Shown: positions 26,228-35,577, counted from the first letter of the stretch. The stretch: DNA of 64,000 nt from Lachnospiraceae oral taxon 107 str. F0167 (GCA_000209465.1 GL890590.1:5853-69852), one strand, 5' to 3'. A program made the numbers and translations. Notes: a model not told the origin generated them from the sequence alone.

Positions 26228-26283
26228 ATATAAACCGTTTAATTAATTTAAAACGGATTTTATATAATACTTTATATTTCCTT

Positions 26284-26318
26284 AAAAAAGCTCCCACCCG
26301 AAATCGGGTGGGAGCTTT
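26284..26318. terminator. Strong terminator between convergent operons
   Basis: A perfect stem AAAGCTCCCACCCG (26287-26300) with CGGGTGGGAGCTTT (26305-26318). The T-run lies on the minus-strand side, so it mainly ends the purine-type operon, and it also insulates the plus-strand transporter operon. Confidence 0.85.
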
Positions 26319-26341
26319 GCTATGATTCAAATTATAAATTA

Positions 26342-27685
26342 TTATTTCTTACCTTCCTGTGATTTTGGAAGAAGGATATTTAATAATATAGCAACAATAG
26401 TTGCAACTACTACAGGGCTCTTACCGAAGATGGTTGTGAATGCCGGCGGGAATGCAGACAGTGAATCCTGCGCCTGTGAAAGACCGACACCGAGAGCTAC
26501 TGCAAGTCCGACAATAGATGTGTTTCTAAAGTCCATCTTCTCTGTGAAGATAAGCTTCACACCTGTCATTGCTATTGAAGCAAATACAGAGATTGTAGCA
26601 CCGCCAAGTACGCATAACGGAATAGTGGTAAGCAGTGCGGAGAACTTAGGTATAAGACCCGCTATAAGTATTACAACACCTGCAAGTCCGAGTACAACTC
26701 TGTTTATAACCTTTGTTGTAGTTACAATACCTACATTTTGTGAGTATGTAGCTGAAGGAAGTCCGCCAAGAAGAGCACCGATAATGTTTGTGATACCGTA
26801 ACCCATAATACCGCTTCTAAGCTCGTCACCTGTAGGCAGTCTGTCCATAGCACCGCTTGTTGTAGCTGTGAAGTCACCGATAGCCTGAATAGAGTTGATA
26901 GCAAACAAAAGTCCGATTGCTACACAAGCAGCAGGCTCAAATGTTATTCCGAAGTGTAAAGGCTGTGGAAGTGAGAACACACCTGCACTTGCAACAGATG
27001 AGAAATTGATCATACCTGTACAAAGAGCTATTATATAACCTATAATCATTGCAATAAGGATTGAGGCAAGTTTTACAAGGCCCTTTCCGAAGTTGTTTAA
27101 TGCTATAACTATAATAAGTGTTATTAAAGCAATTGCCCAGTTTTGTATTGAACCGTAGTTGTCTTTACCTATACCGCCTGCCATATAATTTACAGCAACT
27201 GAGTAAAGTGAAAGACCTATAGTAAATACTACAGTACCTGTTACAAGAGGCGGGAAGAACTTCTGAATACTCTTAACAAAAAGTCCTACTATAATGGCGA
27301 TAATACCGCCAACTATCTGTGCACCAAGTATTGCGGAAATACCAGAAGTACCTGCAATAGCTGTCATACTCGGAACATATGCAAAACTTATACCAATAAT
27401 CATAGGAAGCTTTGCACCGATCCTAAAGGTTTTGGTACCTATACCGAATAACTGTAGGAATGTGGAAAGAGCTGAAACTACAAGTGAAACTTGTATCATA
27501 ATTACTCTATCAGCTTCAGAAACACCGGCAACGTTTGCCACGATAATAGCAGGTGTAATACAACCTACAATCATTGCAACCACGTGCTGAAGTGCGAGTG
27601 GAATAGCTTCTGAAAGCTTTGGAAATCCGTCTGATTCAAATATAGAAGCATACTGCTTCTGGCCTGCATTTGCTGAATTACTCAT
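26342..27685 (-). CDS. NCS2-family purine (xanthine/urate) permease
   Basis: A 447-residue nucleobase:cation symporter-2 with about 12-14 membrane segments. Family motifs include ALQHVVAMIVGCITPAII at the N-terminus, FLQLFGIG, and QNVGIVTTTKVINR in the conserved NxG region. GGGGAGG precedes the ATG. It is the last gene of a minus-strand operon with ygeX, ygeY, ygeW and yqeA, so xanthine, urate or a related purine is the likely substrate, not uracil. Known members of this cluster type carry such permeases. Confidence 0.9.
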   Translation of the reverse strand: MSNSANAGQKQYASIFESDGFPKLSEAIPLALQHVVAMIVGCITPAIIVANVAGVSEADRVIMIQVSLVVSALSTFLQLFGIGTKTFRIGAKLPMIIGISFAYVPSMTAIAGTSGISAILGAQIVGGIIAIIVGLFVKSIQKFFPPLVTGTVVFTIGLSLYSVAVNYMAGGIGKDNYGSIQNWAIALITLIIVIALNNFGKGLVKLASILIAMIIGYIIALCTGMINFSSVASAGVFSLPQPLHFGITFEPAACVAIGLLFAINSIQAIGDFTATTSGAMDRLPTGDELRSGIMGYGITNIIGALLGGLPSATYSQNVGIVTTTKVINRVVLGLAGVVILIAGLIPKFSALLTTIPLCVLGGATISVFASIAMTGVKLIFTEKMDFRNTSIVGLAVALGVGLSQAQDSLSAFPPAFTTIFGKSPVVVATIVAILLNILLPKSQEGKK

Positions 27686-27704
27686 ATTATCAATACCTCC
27701 CCGA

Positions 27705-28646
27705 TCAATCTACAATTCTTGTACCTGTTTTGCCGTTAATTGCATCTTTAGCTTTTTCAAGCAATGTTATCATTGCTGTTTTATTTTCACCTGAAGCAGC
27801 AAAATCTACTGCGGCAAGTACTTTTGGAAGCATTGATCCCGGAGCGAACTCTCCGTCATCAGCATACTTTAAAGCTTCAGCTGTGCTGAGCTTATCTAAC
27901 CATTTTTCATTTTCTGTGCCATATCCGATGGCAACTTTTTCTACAGCAGTAAGGATAATAAGTGTATCTGCGCCTACATTTTTTGCAAGGAGTGCAGCAG
28001 CAGCATCCTTATCTATTACGGCAGGAGCACCTGAGAGATGCTTTCCGTTTGATACTACAGGGATTCCGCCGCCACCGCAGCAGATTACAACCTGACCGTT
28101 GTCCGCCATTGACTTAATAGCTGACAATTCAATGATTTCCTGTGGAGCTGGAGAAGCAACAACTCTTCTATAGCCTCTTCCGGCATCTTCTTTTACTATC
28201 CAACCTCTGCTTCCGGCAGCTTCAAGAGCCTCATCCTTACCCATGAACTTTCCGATAGGTTTTGTAGGGTTCTCAAATGCTTTATCATTTTCATCCACTC
28301 TTACCTGAGTTACAACTGTAGCGATAGGCGGAACTTCAAGATTTCTGTTTAAGAACTCCTCATGAAGCGCATTCTGGATATCATATCCGATATAAGCCTG
28401 GCTCATTGCAACACAAACTGAAAGTGGAGTTGAATCAGAGTCGGTATTATGCGCATACTCTGTCATGGCATTATTTATTACACCGACCTGTGGACCGTTT
28501 CCGTGAACGATAAGAACCTCATGGCCATCTTCAATCAAATCTACGATAGCCTTTGCAGTAGTTTTTACAGCTACCATCTGCTCTTTTAAATTATTACCTA
28601 GGGCATTACCACCAAGAGCGATTACAATCTTGCTTTTGAATTTCAT
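27705..28646 (-). CDS. yqeA: Carbamate kinase (YqeA/ArcC type)
   Basis: A 313-residue amino-acid kinase that makes ATP from carbamoyl phosphate and ADP. The N-terminal IVIALGGNALG, the VHGNGPQVG loop and CCGGGGIPVV are all intact, as is PKVLAAVDF near the C-terminus. AAAAGGGGAG precedes the ATG. With YgeW upstream it would cash in the carbamoyl group released from a purine-derived ureido compound, giving one ATP per turn. Arginine deiminase is absent, so this is the yge type and not an arc operon. Confidence 0.9.
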   Translation of the reverse strand: MKFKSKIVIALGGNALGNNLKEQMVAVKTTAKAIVDLIEDGHEVLIVHGNGPQVGVINNAMTEYAHNTDSDSTPLSVCVAMSQAYIGYDIQNALHEEFLNRNLEVPPIATVVTQVRVDENDKAFENPTKPIGKFMGKDEALEAAGSRGWIVKEDAGRGYRRVVASPAPQEIIELSAIKSMADNGQVVICCGGGGIPVVSNGKHLSGAPAVIDKDAAAALLAKNVGADTLIILTAVEKVAIGYGTENEKWLDKLSTAEALKYADDGEFAPGSMLPKVLAAVDFAASGENKTAMITLLEKAKDAINGKTGTRIVD

Positions 28647-28686
28647 ATAAATCTCCCCTTTTTATTAGGATATAGTTTACAAAGAT

Positions 28687-28712
28687 AAAGGGGCAGTATA
28701 GCCTGCCCCTTT
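28687..28712 (-). terminator. Hairpin between ygeW and yqeA
   Basis: A perfect 10-bp stem, AAAGGGGCAG with CTGCCCCTTT, around a six-base loop. On the minus strand only a short T-run follows, so it is a partial terminator or an RNA-stability element inside the operon. Confidence 0.6.
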
Positions 28713-28767
28713 GTATAGGCAATAAAATTATATTGCCAAATTCATTAAGACTCTTAGGCCTTATTTA

Positions 28768-29967
28768 TTATTTTTCTGAAAAGATTCTGTCCTGTCCACG
28801 TGCCTCAAGCTGCTCTAAAACCTTAGCAGGATCCTTGAACTTCTCAAGTAAGATCATAGCTGCGATTACATATGGCTTAAAGCTTGCCTCTTTGTAAAGC
28901 GGATCTCTGTATCTGTCAAATACTGAAGCATCAACCTCGCCTTCCTTACAAGAAACGCCTGTGATATCAGCAGGTAAGCAGTGAAGGTAAAGAGCTTTAC
29001 CGTCCTTTGTAAGCTTCATCATTTCTTCTGTACATGCCCAATCCTTGTGGTTAGCGTTCTGAGCTAAGAGCTCCTTCTCTAAAGCCTTGATACCTTCTGA
29101 ATCACCCTCTGCATAAAGATTTGTTCTCTTCTCCATTGCAGCAAATGGTGCCCAAGACTTTGGATAAACGACATCAGCATCCTTGAATGCTTCCTTCATA
29201 TCATTTGTAACTGTGAACTTACCGCCACATGCAGCTGACTGCTTCTCAGCCTGCTTAACAACGTCAGGCATAACCTCATAACCTTCCGGATGAGCTAAAA
29301 CAACATCCATACCGAGTCTTGTGAAAAGACCGATAACACCCTGTGGAACTGAGAGCGGCTTACCGTAAGACGGTGAATAAGCCCAAGTCATAGCAAGTTT
29401 TTTACCCTTAAGGTTTTCGATACCGCCAAGCTCATGGATTACATGTAATGCATCAGCCATACACTGTGTAGGGTGATCGATATCACACTGAAGGTTTACA
29501 AGAGTAGGTCTCTGCTCAAGAACGCCGTCCTTGTATCCTGCCTCAACAGAGTCTGCAACTTCGTGCATATATGCATTACCCTTACCGATGTACATATCAT
29601 CTCTGATACCGATGATATCAGCCATGAATGAGATCATGTTAGCTGTCTCACGAACTGTCTCACCGTGAGCGATCTGTGACTTACCTTCATCAAGATCCTG
29701 AACCTCAAGACCTAAAAGGTTACAAGCTGAAGCGAAAGAGAATCTTGTTCTTGTTGAGTTATCACGGAAGAGTGATATTCCAAGTCCTGAATCAAATACC
29801 TTTGTAGAGATGTTTCTCTTTCTGAGGTCACGAAGTGCATCAGCAACTGTCCATACAGCATTAAGCTCATCATCTGTCTTTTCCCATGTAAGGAAGAAGT
29901 CGTTCATGAACATATCCTGTGTTTTGAGGCCTTTTAACTTTTCAACTAAATTTTTGAAGTTTGACAT
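28768..29967 (-). CDS. ygeW: Knotted carbamoyltransferase YgeW
   Basis: A 399-residue member of the aspartate/ornithine carbamoyltransferase superfamily, YgeW type. The carbamoyl-phosphate loop is FRDNSTRTRFSFASA, the second site is HPTQCMAD and the C-terminal HCLPADI is present. The ATG at 29967 follows TAAGGAG; the frame runs seven codons further upstream without a ribosome site. In the anaerobic purine route it is thought to transfer a carbamoyl group from a ureido intermediate to phosphate, feeding YqeA. Confidence 0.92.
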   Translation of the reverse strand: MSNFKNLVEKLKGLKTQDMFMNDFFLTWEKTDDELNAVWTVADALRDLRKRNISTKVFDSGLGISLFRDNSTRTRFSFASACNLLGLEVQDLDEGKSQIAHGETVRETANMISFMADIIGIRDDMYIGKGNAYMHEVADSVEAGYKDGVLEQRPTLVNLQCDIDHPTQCMADALHVIHELGGIENLKGKKLAMTWAYSPSYGKPLSVPQGVIGLFTRLGMDVVLAHPEGYEVMPDVVKQAEKQSAACGGKFTVTNDMKEAFKDADVVYPKSWAPFAAMEKRTNLYAEGDSEGIKALEKELLAQNANHKDWACTEEMMKLTKDGKALYLHCLPADITGVSCKEGEVDASVFDRYRDPLYKEASFKPYVIAAMILLEKFKDPAKVLEQLEARGQDRIFSEK

Positions 29968-30037
29968 ATTTTTCTCCTTATTTAACAAAGCGTTACACGC
30001 TTAAAATTTTAATATATTTTTTATAGCTTGTGCAAAT

Positions 30038-30072
30038 GTTCAACCATCCGGGCAAAAGCTCGGTGGTTAAAC
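30038..30072 (-). other. Imperfect hairpin between ygeY and ygeW
   Basis: On the minus strand GTTTAACCACCGAGC can pair with GCCCGGATGGTTGAAC through a ~15-bp imperfect stem closed by a four-base loop. No T-run follows. It probably shapes the message between the two genes. Confidence 0.45.
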
Positions 30073-30089
30073 ATGAATATTATTTTAAA

Positions 30090-31418
30090 TTAGTCACAGT
30101 AGTAAGCAGGAAGAGCTGCATAGAATGCCGCACATGTTACCAAGTCTTTCTTCCATGTAATCTCATTTGGAGCATGAGCCTGAGCCTCTGCACCCGGTCC
30201 GAATCCGATTACAGGGATACCGTTTCTACCCATGATAGAAACACCGTTTGTAGAGAATGTCCACTTATCAAGAAGCGGTCTTACCTCACGCTCAGGTGTA
30301 GTCTTTGCATTACCGATTCTCTTATCACCGAAGAGATCCTTGTAAGCTGCAACTGCACTTGTACAAACTTTGTGATCCTCAGGTAATACCCAAGTAGGGA
30401 AGTAGCACTCGATAGGATATACAACACCTGTAAATGAAGGTCTGTCATAGTTGTACATGCTTACAACTACATCATCACCGTACTTCTTAACTGCAGGAAG
30501 CTGTCTGATTTCCTCAAGACATGACTCCCAAGTCTCACCTACAGTCATTCTTCTGTCAAGAGATACCGCACAAGAGTCAGCAACTGCACAACGAGAAGGA
30601 GATGTATAGAAGATCTGTGAAGCTGTAACAGTTCCTCTACCAAGGAATCTTGCTTCTTTCCACTGATCATTGTACTTAGGGTTAAGCATCTTTACAAGAC
30701 CTCTGATGTCTGTAGACTCTGCATCACCATTGTTGTTAAGAGCACGAACATCTCTTAAGATATCAGCCATCTTGTAGAGAGCATTGTCACCTCTGTCAGG
30801 AGCGGAACCGTGGCAAGAAACACCCTTAACATCGATTCTGATCTCCATACGTCCTCTTTGACCTCTGTAAAGGCCACCGTCTGTAGGCTCTGATGATACA
30901 ACAAACTCAGGTCTGATCTTATCCTCATGGTAGATATATTCCCAGCAAAGACCGTCACAGTCCTCTTCCTGAACTGTACCTACAACCATTACACGATATT
31001 TATCGTTAAGAAGACCGAGATCCTTCATAATCTTTGCAGCATATACTGCAGAAACTGTACCGCCAAGCTGATCTGAAACACCACGACCGCCGATTTCTTC
31101 ATCATCCTCGAATCCCTCATATGGATCGAAGTTCCAGTTATCTCTGTTTCCGATACCTACTGTATCGATATGTCCGTCAAATGCGATGAGAGTCTTTCCG
31201 CTTCCCATGAATCCCATAACATTACCCTGCGGATCAACCTTAACCTCATCAAAGCCTACCTTCTCCATCTCAGCCTTGATAGTAGCAACGTGAGCAGCCT
31301 CGTCAGATGACTCACCCGGATTAGCAACGATAGCACGAAGGAAAGCTGTCATATCAGCTTTGTAGCCTTCAGCTAAAGATTTAATCTTCTCTAACTCTTC
31401 ACTTGATAATTTACCCAT
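30090..31418 (-). CDS. ygeY: YgeY-type M20-family metallohydrolase
   Basis: A 442-residue zinc hydrolase of the ArgE/DapE (M20) family. Metal-site motifs are [19 protein letters not shown] and TVQEEDCDG; the dimerisation (lid) domain begins near [14 protein letters not shown]. In the yge-type cluster it is annotated as linked to selenium metabolism and is needed for anaerobic purine use; the exact substrate is not established by sequence. GGAGGA lies upstream of the ATG. Confidence 0.9.
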   Translation of the reverse strand: MGKLSSEELEKIKSLAEGYKADMTAFLRAIVANPGESSDEAAHVATIKAEMEKVGFDEVKVDPQGNVMGFMGSGKTLIAFDGHIDTVGIGNRDNWNFDPYEGFEDDEEIGGRGVSDQLGGTVSAVYAAKIMKDLGLLNDKYRVMVVGTVQEEDCDGLCWEYIYHEDKIRPEFVVSSEPTDGGLYRGQRGRMEIRIDVKGVSCHGSAPDRGDNALYKMADILRDVRALNNNGDAESTDIRGLVKMLNPKYNDQWKEARFLGRGTVTASQIFYTSPSRCAVADSCAVSLDRRMTVGETWESCLEEIRQLPAVKKYGDDVVVSMYNYDRPSFTGVVYPIECYFPTWVLPEDHKVCTSAVAAYKDLFGDKRIGNAKTTPEREVRPLLDKWTFSTNGVSIMGRNGIPVIGFGPGAEAQAHAPNEITWKKDLVTCAAFYAALPAYYCD

Positions 31419-31453
31419 TGTATTGTTCCTCCTTCAATATAAATAACTATATC

Positions 31454-32647
31454 TTATCTTTCTTTAGCTTCCCAGATAATATTTCTCCAACGCTGTGGAT
31501 CGGTGTCGCCCTCAGTTGAGAAAAGTAATACCTTAGAATTCTTAGTTAAGTTTAGTTTCTCTCTAAGCTCCTTGTACTCATCATCCATCATGATAGTAGC
31601 AAGTGCACCAAATGGTGCAGCACCTGACTCACCTGAAAGTACCTGAGTATCTCCCTTTAAAGGAGCATTAAGCATACGCATACCTCTTGCAGCCACAATA
31701 TCTTCAGCAGCTATAAAGCATGTCACATGATTTTTTAATATATCCCAAGATGTGATATTTGGCTCACCGCAAGCAAGACCTGCCATGATTGTATCCATAT
31801 CTCCATCTACTATTCTTATCTGACCGTCTGCAGCAACAGCACCCTTGTAAAGACATGCAGCAGCCTCCGCCTCAACAACTACCATAACAGGTGGGTTGTC
31901 CTTATACTTGTTGGCAAAGTAACCAACCATTGCACCTGCAAGTGAACCTACACCCGCCTGAACAAATACATGAGTCGGTCTCTCAGCAAACTGAGCATCA
32001 GCCTCAAGAGCCATAGTACCATAACCTTGCATTATCCATGCAGGTATCTTCTCATAGCCTTCCCAAGCTGTATCCTGAACTACAACACCATGCTCAACTC
32101 CGGCAGCAAGCTTTGCAGCCTCACGAACACATTCATCATAGTTTACATCAGAAATCCAAGCATCAGCACCTTCAGCCTTGATATTGTTTAATCTGGTTTC
32201 TGTAGAACCCTTTGGCATGATAATTACTGATTTTTGATGTAATTTATTTGCTGCCCAAGCTACTCCACGACCATGGTTACCATCTGTAGCAGAGAAGAAT
32301 GTAGCAGGTTTGAATTTCTTTGCAAACTCATCGGATGTAAGAACTGAATAAGGTAGTTCCGATACATCTACATTCATCTCATCAGCTATGTACTTAGCGA
32401 TAGCATAAGAACCGCCAAGAACCTTAAATGCATTCAAACCGAATCTGTAAGACTCATCCTTTACCTTTACTGTTCCAAGTCCCAGGAACTCAGCCATTTC
32501 CTTTAAATCTGCCAATGGTGTTTGAGTATACTGTGGAAAGCTCTCATGGAATTCTTTCGCTTTTGTTACTTCTTCCACAGACATTATTGGAAGATTGGCA
32601 TCCTCTGTTTTGGGCATATTGTTTAAGACCCATTTTAGTTGTGACAT
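31454..32647 (-). CDS. ygeX: 2,3-diaminopropionate ammonia-lyase (YgeX)
   Basis: A 397-residue fold-type II PLP enzyme that splits 2,3-diaminopropionate into pyruvate and two ammonia. The PLP lysine is in RFGLNAFKVLGG, TDGNHGRGVAW is the phosphate-loop-side motif and AGVGSLAGAMVGY is the glycine loop. GGAGG lies 11 bases before the ATG. In purine-degrading gut bacteria the diaminopropionate comes from the purine skeleton, which makes this the carbon-releasing step. Confidence 0.92.
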   Translation of the reverse strand: MSQLKWVLNNMPKTEDANLPIMSVEEVTKAKEFHESFPQYTQTPLADLKEMAEFLGLGTVKVKDESYRFGLNAFKVLGGSYAIAKYIADEMNVDVSELPYSVLTSDEFAKKFKPATFFSATDGNHGRGVAWAANKLHQKSVIIMPKGSTETRLNNIKAEGADAWISDVNYDECVREAAKLAAGVEHGVVVQDTAWEGYEKIPAWIMQGYGTMALEADAQFAERPTHVFVQAGVGSLAGAMVGYFANKYKDNPPVMVVVEAEAAACLYKGAVAADGQIRIVDGDMDTIMAGLACGEPNITSWDILKNHVTCFIAAEDIVAARGMRMLNAPLKGDTQVLSGESGAAPFGALATIMMDDEYKELREKLNLTKNSKVLLFSTEGDTDPQRWRNIIWEAKER

Positions 32648-32684
32648 GAAATTTTAAACCTCCTAAATTTTTAGCAAAATGCTA

Positions 32685-33347
32685 TTATTCATCCACTGTT
32701 TTTGCCTGTTCAATATAGCTGTACAGTGTGAATTTACTAATTCCAAAAAATTGAGAAATCTTGTCCCCTGACTTAGTTATAAGAAAAGCGCCGGCATCTT
32801 GTAAAAACTTTATTGCCTTAATCTTTTCATCCTTTGTCATAAGGGCAGGTGTTTTTCCCACAATCCTTACGCTTTGTTCGATCAGATTTTCAAGCAAATC
32901 ATTTACACTAAGTGGGATTTGTCCATAAACGTCTTCCTCGGCAGTTTCAAAATTTTCAACTATACTTGCGAGTGTGGATTGAGCGTTTATGAAATTTGTC
33001 ATATCATGGTTTATACCGAGGATAAATCTGTATTTTCCGGTTTTATCCTTTAAAAAGACGGTAGAAGATTTTAGAATCCTTCCATCGGTGGTATGTGTTC
33101 TGTAACCAAGGTGATCACTTACATTTTCACCTTTTTTCAAGGCTTCCAAAGTTCCAAGAACTATCTTTGAAGCACCGTCACCGATTTTTCTTCCCGATAC
33201 ATGACCATTAATGATATAGCAGATAGTGTGCTCTAGATCGTCAGCTTGTAAATCATGAATACAGACTTCACAATCACTGCCAAAATGTCTGGCTATACCA
33301 TGTGCAATCATTACCAAAGATTCTAAAGTCAAATCATCTCTATTCAT
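32685..33347 (-). CDS. PAS-HTH regulator (YheO/DauR type) of the yge operon
   Basis: A 220-residue regulator with a YheO-like PAS domain in the first ~115 residues (SLVMIAHGIARHFGSDCEVCIHD, then GKYRFILGINHDMT) and a C-terminal helix-turn-helix (KISQFFGISKFTLYSYIEQ). It is the first gene of the minus-strand operon. A promoter flanked by two matching sites lies directly upstream, so it probably controls its own operon in response to a small ligand bound by the PAS domain. Confidence 0.87.
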   Translation of the reverse strand: MNRDDLTLESLVMIAHGIARHFGSDCEVCIHDLQADDLEHTICYIINGHVSGRKIGDGASKIVLGTLEALKKGENVSDHLGYRTHTTDGRILKSSTVFLKDKTGKYRFILGINHDMTNFINAQSTLASIVENFETAEEDVYGQIPLSVNDLLENLIEQSVRIVGKTPALMTKDEKIKAIKFLQDAGAFLITKSGDKISQFFGISKFTLYSYIEQAKTVDE

Positions 33348-33383
33348 AAAATCACTATTGCCATTCCTTTTATTATTAGAATG

Positions 33384-33400
33384 CCTAAATTTTTTTTAGG
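33384..33400. promoter_or_regulatory. Operator copy 1 of the yge operon
   Basis: CCTAAATTTTTTTTAGG has CCTAAA/TTTAGG ends and lies just after the -10 box of the minus-strand promoter. The reverse complement recurs at 33443-33459 with 16 of 17 matches. Confidence 0.65.
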
Positions 33401-33407
33401 TATCTAT

Positions 33408-33436
33408 AATATAGCACCTTTAGTAGAGTAAATCAA
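33408..33436 (-). promoter_or_regulatory. Promoter of the yge-type operon
   Basis: On the minus strand TTGATT (33436-33431), 17-base spacer, TATATT (33413-33408). It sits exactly between the two inverted operator copies. Confidence 0.65.
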
Positions 33437-33442
33437 TAGTAA

Positions 33443-33459
33443 TCTAAAAAAAATTTAGG
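33443..33459. promoter_or_regulatory. Operator copy 2 of the yge operon
   Basis: TCTAAAAAAAATTTAGG, the reverse complement of copy 1 apart from one base, just upstream of the -35 box. Two opposed sites around one promoter suggest DNA looping or cooperative binding. The remaining sequence to 33640 is AT-rich with no gene or clear structure. Confidence 0.65.
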
Positions 33460-33653
33460 TAAACAAAAATATTATAAGTGCAAATAAAAAATATATATTT
33501 TAGTTAAAAATTTACAAATGAAAAACGACTTTAAAGAAAGAAAAAAATAGATGATAAATATTAAAAAAAATGGAATATCTAAATTTCAACTGTACATATC
33601 GTTATAAAAAAAATATAATAATAGCCGGAATAAATTAGATAGAGGAAATGCTT

Positions 33654-34175
33654 ATGAAGAGATTTATATTGGTATTATCCTGTCTTTTTATGGTTGGATG
33701 TAATAGCACCAATAAAGTTGATGAAGTTAATGCCAATGGTGAAAAGGCAGGTAATAAAAGTAGTATAGTGGCGGAGAGCAATACATTTAATGAATCGGAA
33801 AGCGAAACACTAAAGTATGACGGGGAGATTGACTTTGACCTCAGTATTATGGGAGCCGACATGGTTTATGCAACGATTTATCAGATGATGATTGATCCTC
33901 ACACCTATGAGGGGAAAAGATTTAAAATAAGAGGAAACTATTATTCGTCATATAGTAAGGATAAAAATGAATATTATCATTTTTGTATGATAAAGGATGC
34001 GGCTGCCTGCTGTGCGCAGGGTTTGGAACTTCTTTGGGAGGATGAGAAGATGAATCTGCATGAAGGCTGCCCGGAGGAGGATGCAATGGTTACCATAGAA
34101 GGAATCTTTGAGACATATGAGGAAGGGCCTAATACCTATGGAAGGATTGCAAATGCAAAATTGGTAGAGGAATAA
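33654..34175 (+). CDS. Hypothetical small lipoprotein
   Basis: A 173-residue exported protein with a lipoprotein signal, lipobox MVGC at residues 13-16. After a Ser/Asn/Glu-rich linker the folded part (residues ~55-173) has beta-strand-like stretches KRFKIRGNYYSSY and YYHFCMIKDAAACCAQGLELLW and ends with VTIEGIFETYEEG. The paired cysteines in ACCAQGLE suggest metal binding or a disulfide, and the strand layout recalls an OB-fold, but I recognise no named family. ATG 33654 fits GAGG better than ATG 33648. The gene is monocistronic and shares a terminator with tadA. Confidence 0.7.
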   Translation: MKRFILVLSCLFMVGCNSTNKVDEVNANGEKAGNKSSIVAESNTFNESESETLKYDGEIDFDLSIMGADMVYATIYQMMIDPHTYEGKRFKIRGNYYSSYSKDKNEYYHFCMIKDAAACCAQGLELLWEDEKMNLHEGCPEEDAMVTIEGIFETYEEGPNTYGRIANAKLVEE

Positions 34176-34179
34176 AATT

Positions 34180-34240
34180 ATGGGCAGACATTTTAATATG
34201 GTAGAAAAACCGATATTAAAATTGTCTGCCCATTTTATTT
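34180..34240. terminator. Bidirectional terminator
   Basis: ATGGGCAGACATTTTAATAT pairs with the segment 34212-34232 with a single bulge, giving a ~20-bp stem with T-rich flanks. It lies between the convergent lipoprotein and tadA genes. Confidence 0.8.
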
Positions 34241-34243
34241 ATA

Positions 34244-34711
34244 TTATTTTTTATTCTCCCTTAATGCCTTAAAAAAGGAAGTTAAAAGAGAAACACATTC
34301 ACTGTGAAGAGGTTCATCTATAAGACTTATCTCAGTTTTATGATTAAAGCCCTCGGTTTGCAAGATATTTATTATTGAGCCTGCGCATCCCGCCTTTGGA
34401 TTCATGGCGCCGAGTACCACTCTTTTTATTCTTGACTGGATTATGGCACCGGCACACATAGGGCAGGGCTCAAGAGTGATATACATGGTACAATCCTCAA
34501 GCCTCCAATCTCCAATCTTTTTACAAGCTTTTTTTATTGCAATAATTTCAGCATGAGAGAGTGTACTCTTGTCCTTGTTTCTTCTATTATATCCTCTTGC
34601 TATTATCTTATCTTCAAAAACAATCACACAGCCTATGGGTACATCACCTATTTCACCCGCTTTTTTTGCCTGTTTAACAGCTTCCTTTAAAAAATAATTA
34701 TCTCTATCCAT
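34244..34711 (-). CDS. tadA: tRNA-specific adenosine deaminase
   Basis: A ~155-residue deaminase that makes inosine at the wobble position of tRNA-Arg(ACG). The zinc site is seen as SHAEIIAI and EPCPMCAGAII. Start ATG 34711 (MDRDNYFLKEA) is preferred since TAAGGA precedes it; ATG 34729 lacks a ribosome site. It is an essential housekeeping gene, here transcribed alone. Confidence 0.92.
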   Translation of the reverse strand: MDRDNYFLKEAVKQAKKAGEIGDVPIGCVIVFEDKIIARGYNRRNKDKSTLSHAEIIAIKKACKKIGDWRLEDCTMYITLEPCPMCAGAIIQSRIKRVVLGAMNPKAGCAGSIINILQTEGFNHKTEISLIDEPLHSECVSLLTSFFKALRENKK

Positions 34712-34737
34712 ATATTCCTTATAAGACATAAAAATTT

Positions 34738-34775
34738 AACAGTTTTGGTTTATAATAGTAAAATTAAAAACTGTT
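34738..34775. repeat. Inverted repeat between tadA and the response regulator
   Basis: AACAGTTTT (34738-34746) and AAAACTGTT (34767-34775) are exact inverted copies 20 bases apart, in the divergent promoter region. A binding site for the adjacent response regulator is possible. Confidence 0.45.
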
Positions 34776-34881
34776 AGAAAATATTCATTTTTTTATATTA
34801 AAACAAATGGTATAATATAATGAGTTATATTTAAAACTAAATCAAAATAAAAATTAAGTCAAGATATTAAAAGGTGGAACT

Positions 34882-35577
34882 ATGGAATTAATATTAGTAT
34901 GTGATGATGACAGGGAGATAGTGGACGCAATAAAAATCTATCTTTCAGGGGAAGGCTTTGAAGTTCTTACAGCCTATGATGGAGAAGAAGCTATAAAATT
35001 GATGGCAAAAAACAGGGTGGACCTGCTTATAATAGATATAATGATGCCTGTACTTGATGGAATAAGAGCGACAATGAAGATAAGAGAGAACAGTACGGTG
35101 CCTATTATAATGCTTTCCGCAAAATCAGAGGATGCGGATAAGATACTGGGACTTAATATAGGTGCGGATGACTATTTGACAAAGCCTTTTAATCCTTTGG
35201 AGCTTGTAGCAAGGGTAAAGAGTCAGCTTAGAAGATATAAAAAGCTTGGAAATATATCAATACCGGAGTCACAAAAGGTGGTAGTAGGTGATTTGGAGAT
35301 AGATGATGAGACAAAAGAGGTCACTATAGCCGGAGAAATGATAAAACTTACACCTATAGAGTATAATATACTTTTATTGCTCGCAAAAAATGCCGGAAAA
35401 GTATTTTCTATTGATGAGATATATGAGCAGATTTGGAATGAGGAGGCTATCGGGGCTGATAATACCGTAGCGGTACATATAAGACATATAAGAGAGAAGA
35501 TAGAGATAAATCCTAAGGAACCAAGATATTTAAAGGTGGTTTGGGGAGTAGGATATAAGATTGAAAAACAAAACTGA
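34882..35577 (+). CDS. OmpR-family response regulator (VanR-like)
   Basis: A 231-residue two-component regulator. The receiver domain has the acidic pocket CDDD at residues 7-10, the phosphorylated aspartate at residue 52 in LLIIDIMMP, and the conserved lysine in YLTKPFNP. The C-terminal winged helix is recognisable by LTPIEYNILLLLAKNAGKVFS and VWGVGYKIE. AAGGTGGA precedes the ATG. Its stop lies inside the start of the kinase gene (17-base overlap), so the pair is translationally coupled. Confidence 0.94.
   Translation: MELILVCDDDREIVDAIKIYLSGEGFEVLTAYDGEEAIKLMAKNRVDLLIIDIMMPVLDGIRATMKIRENSTVPIIMLSAKSEDADKILGLNIGADDYLTKPFNPLELVARVKSQLRRYKKLGNISIPESQKVVVGDLEIDDETKEVTIAGEMIKLTPIEYNILLLLAKNAGKVFSIDEIYEQIWNEEAIGADNTVAVHIRHIREKIEINPKEPRYLKVVWGVGYKIEKQN

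Noticed and set aside
26342-33347. Arginine deiminase (arc) operon
   Set aside because: No arginine deiminase is present; the carbamoyltransferase is of the YgeW type and diaminopropionate lyase and YgeY accompany it.
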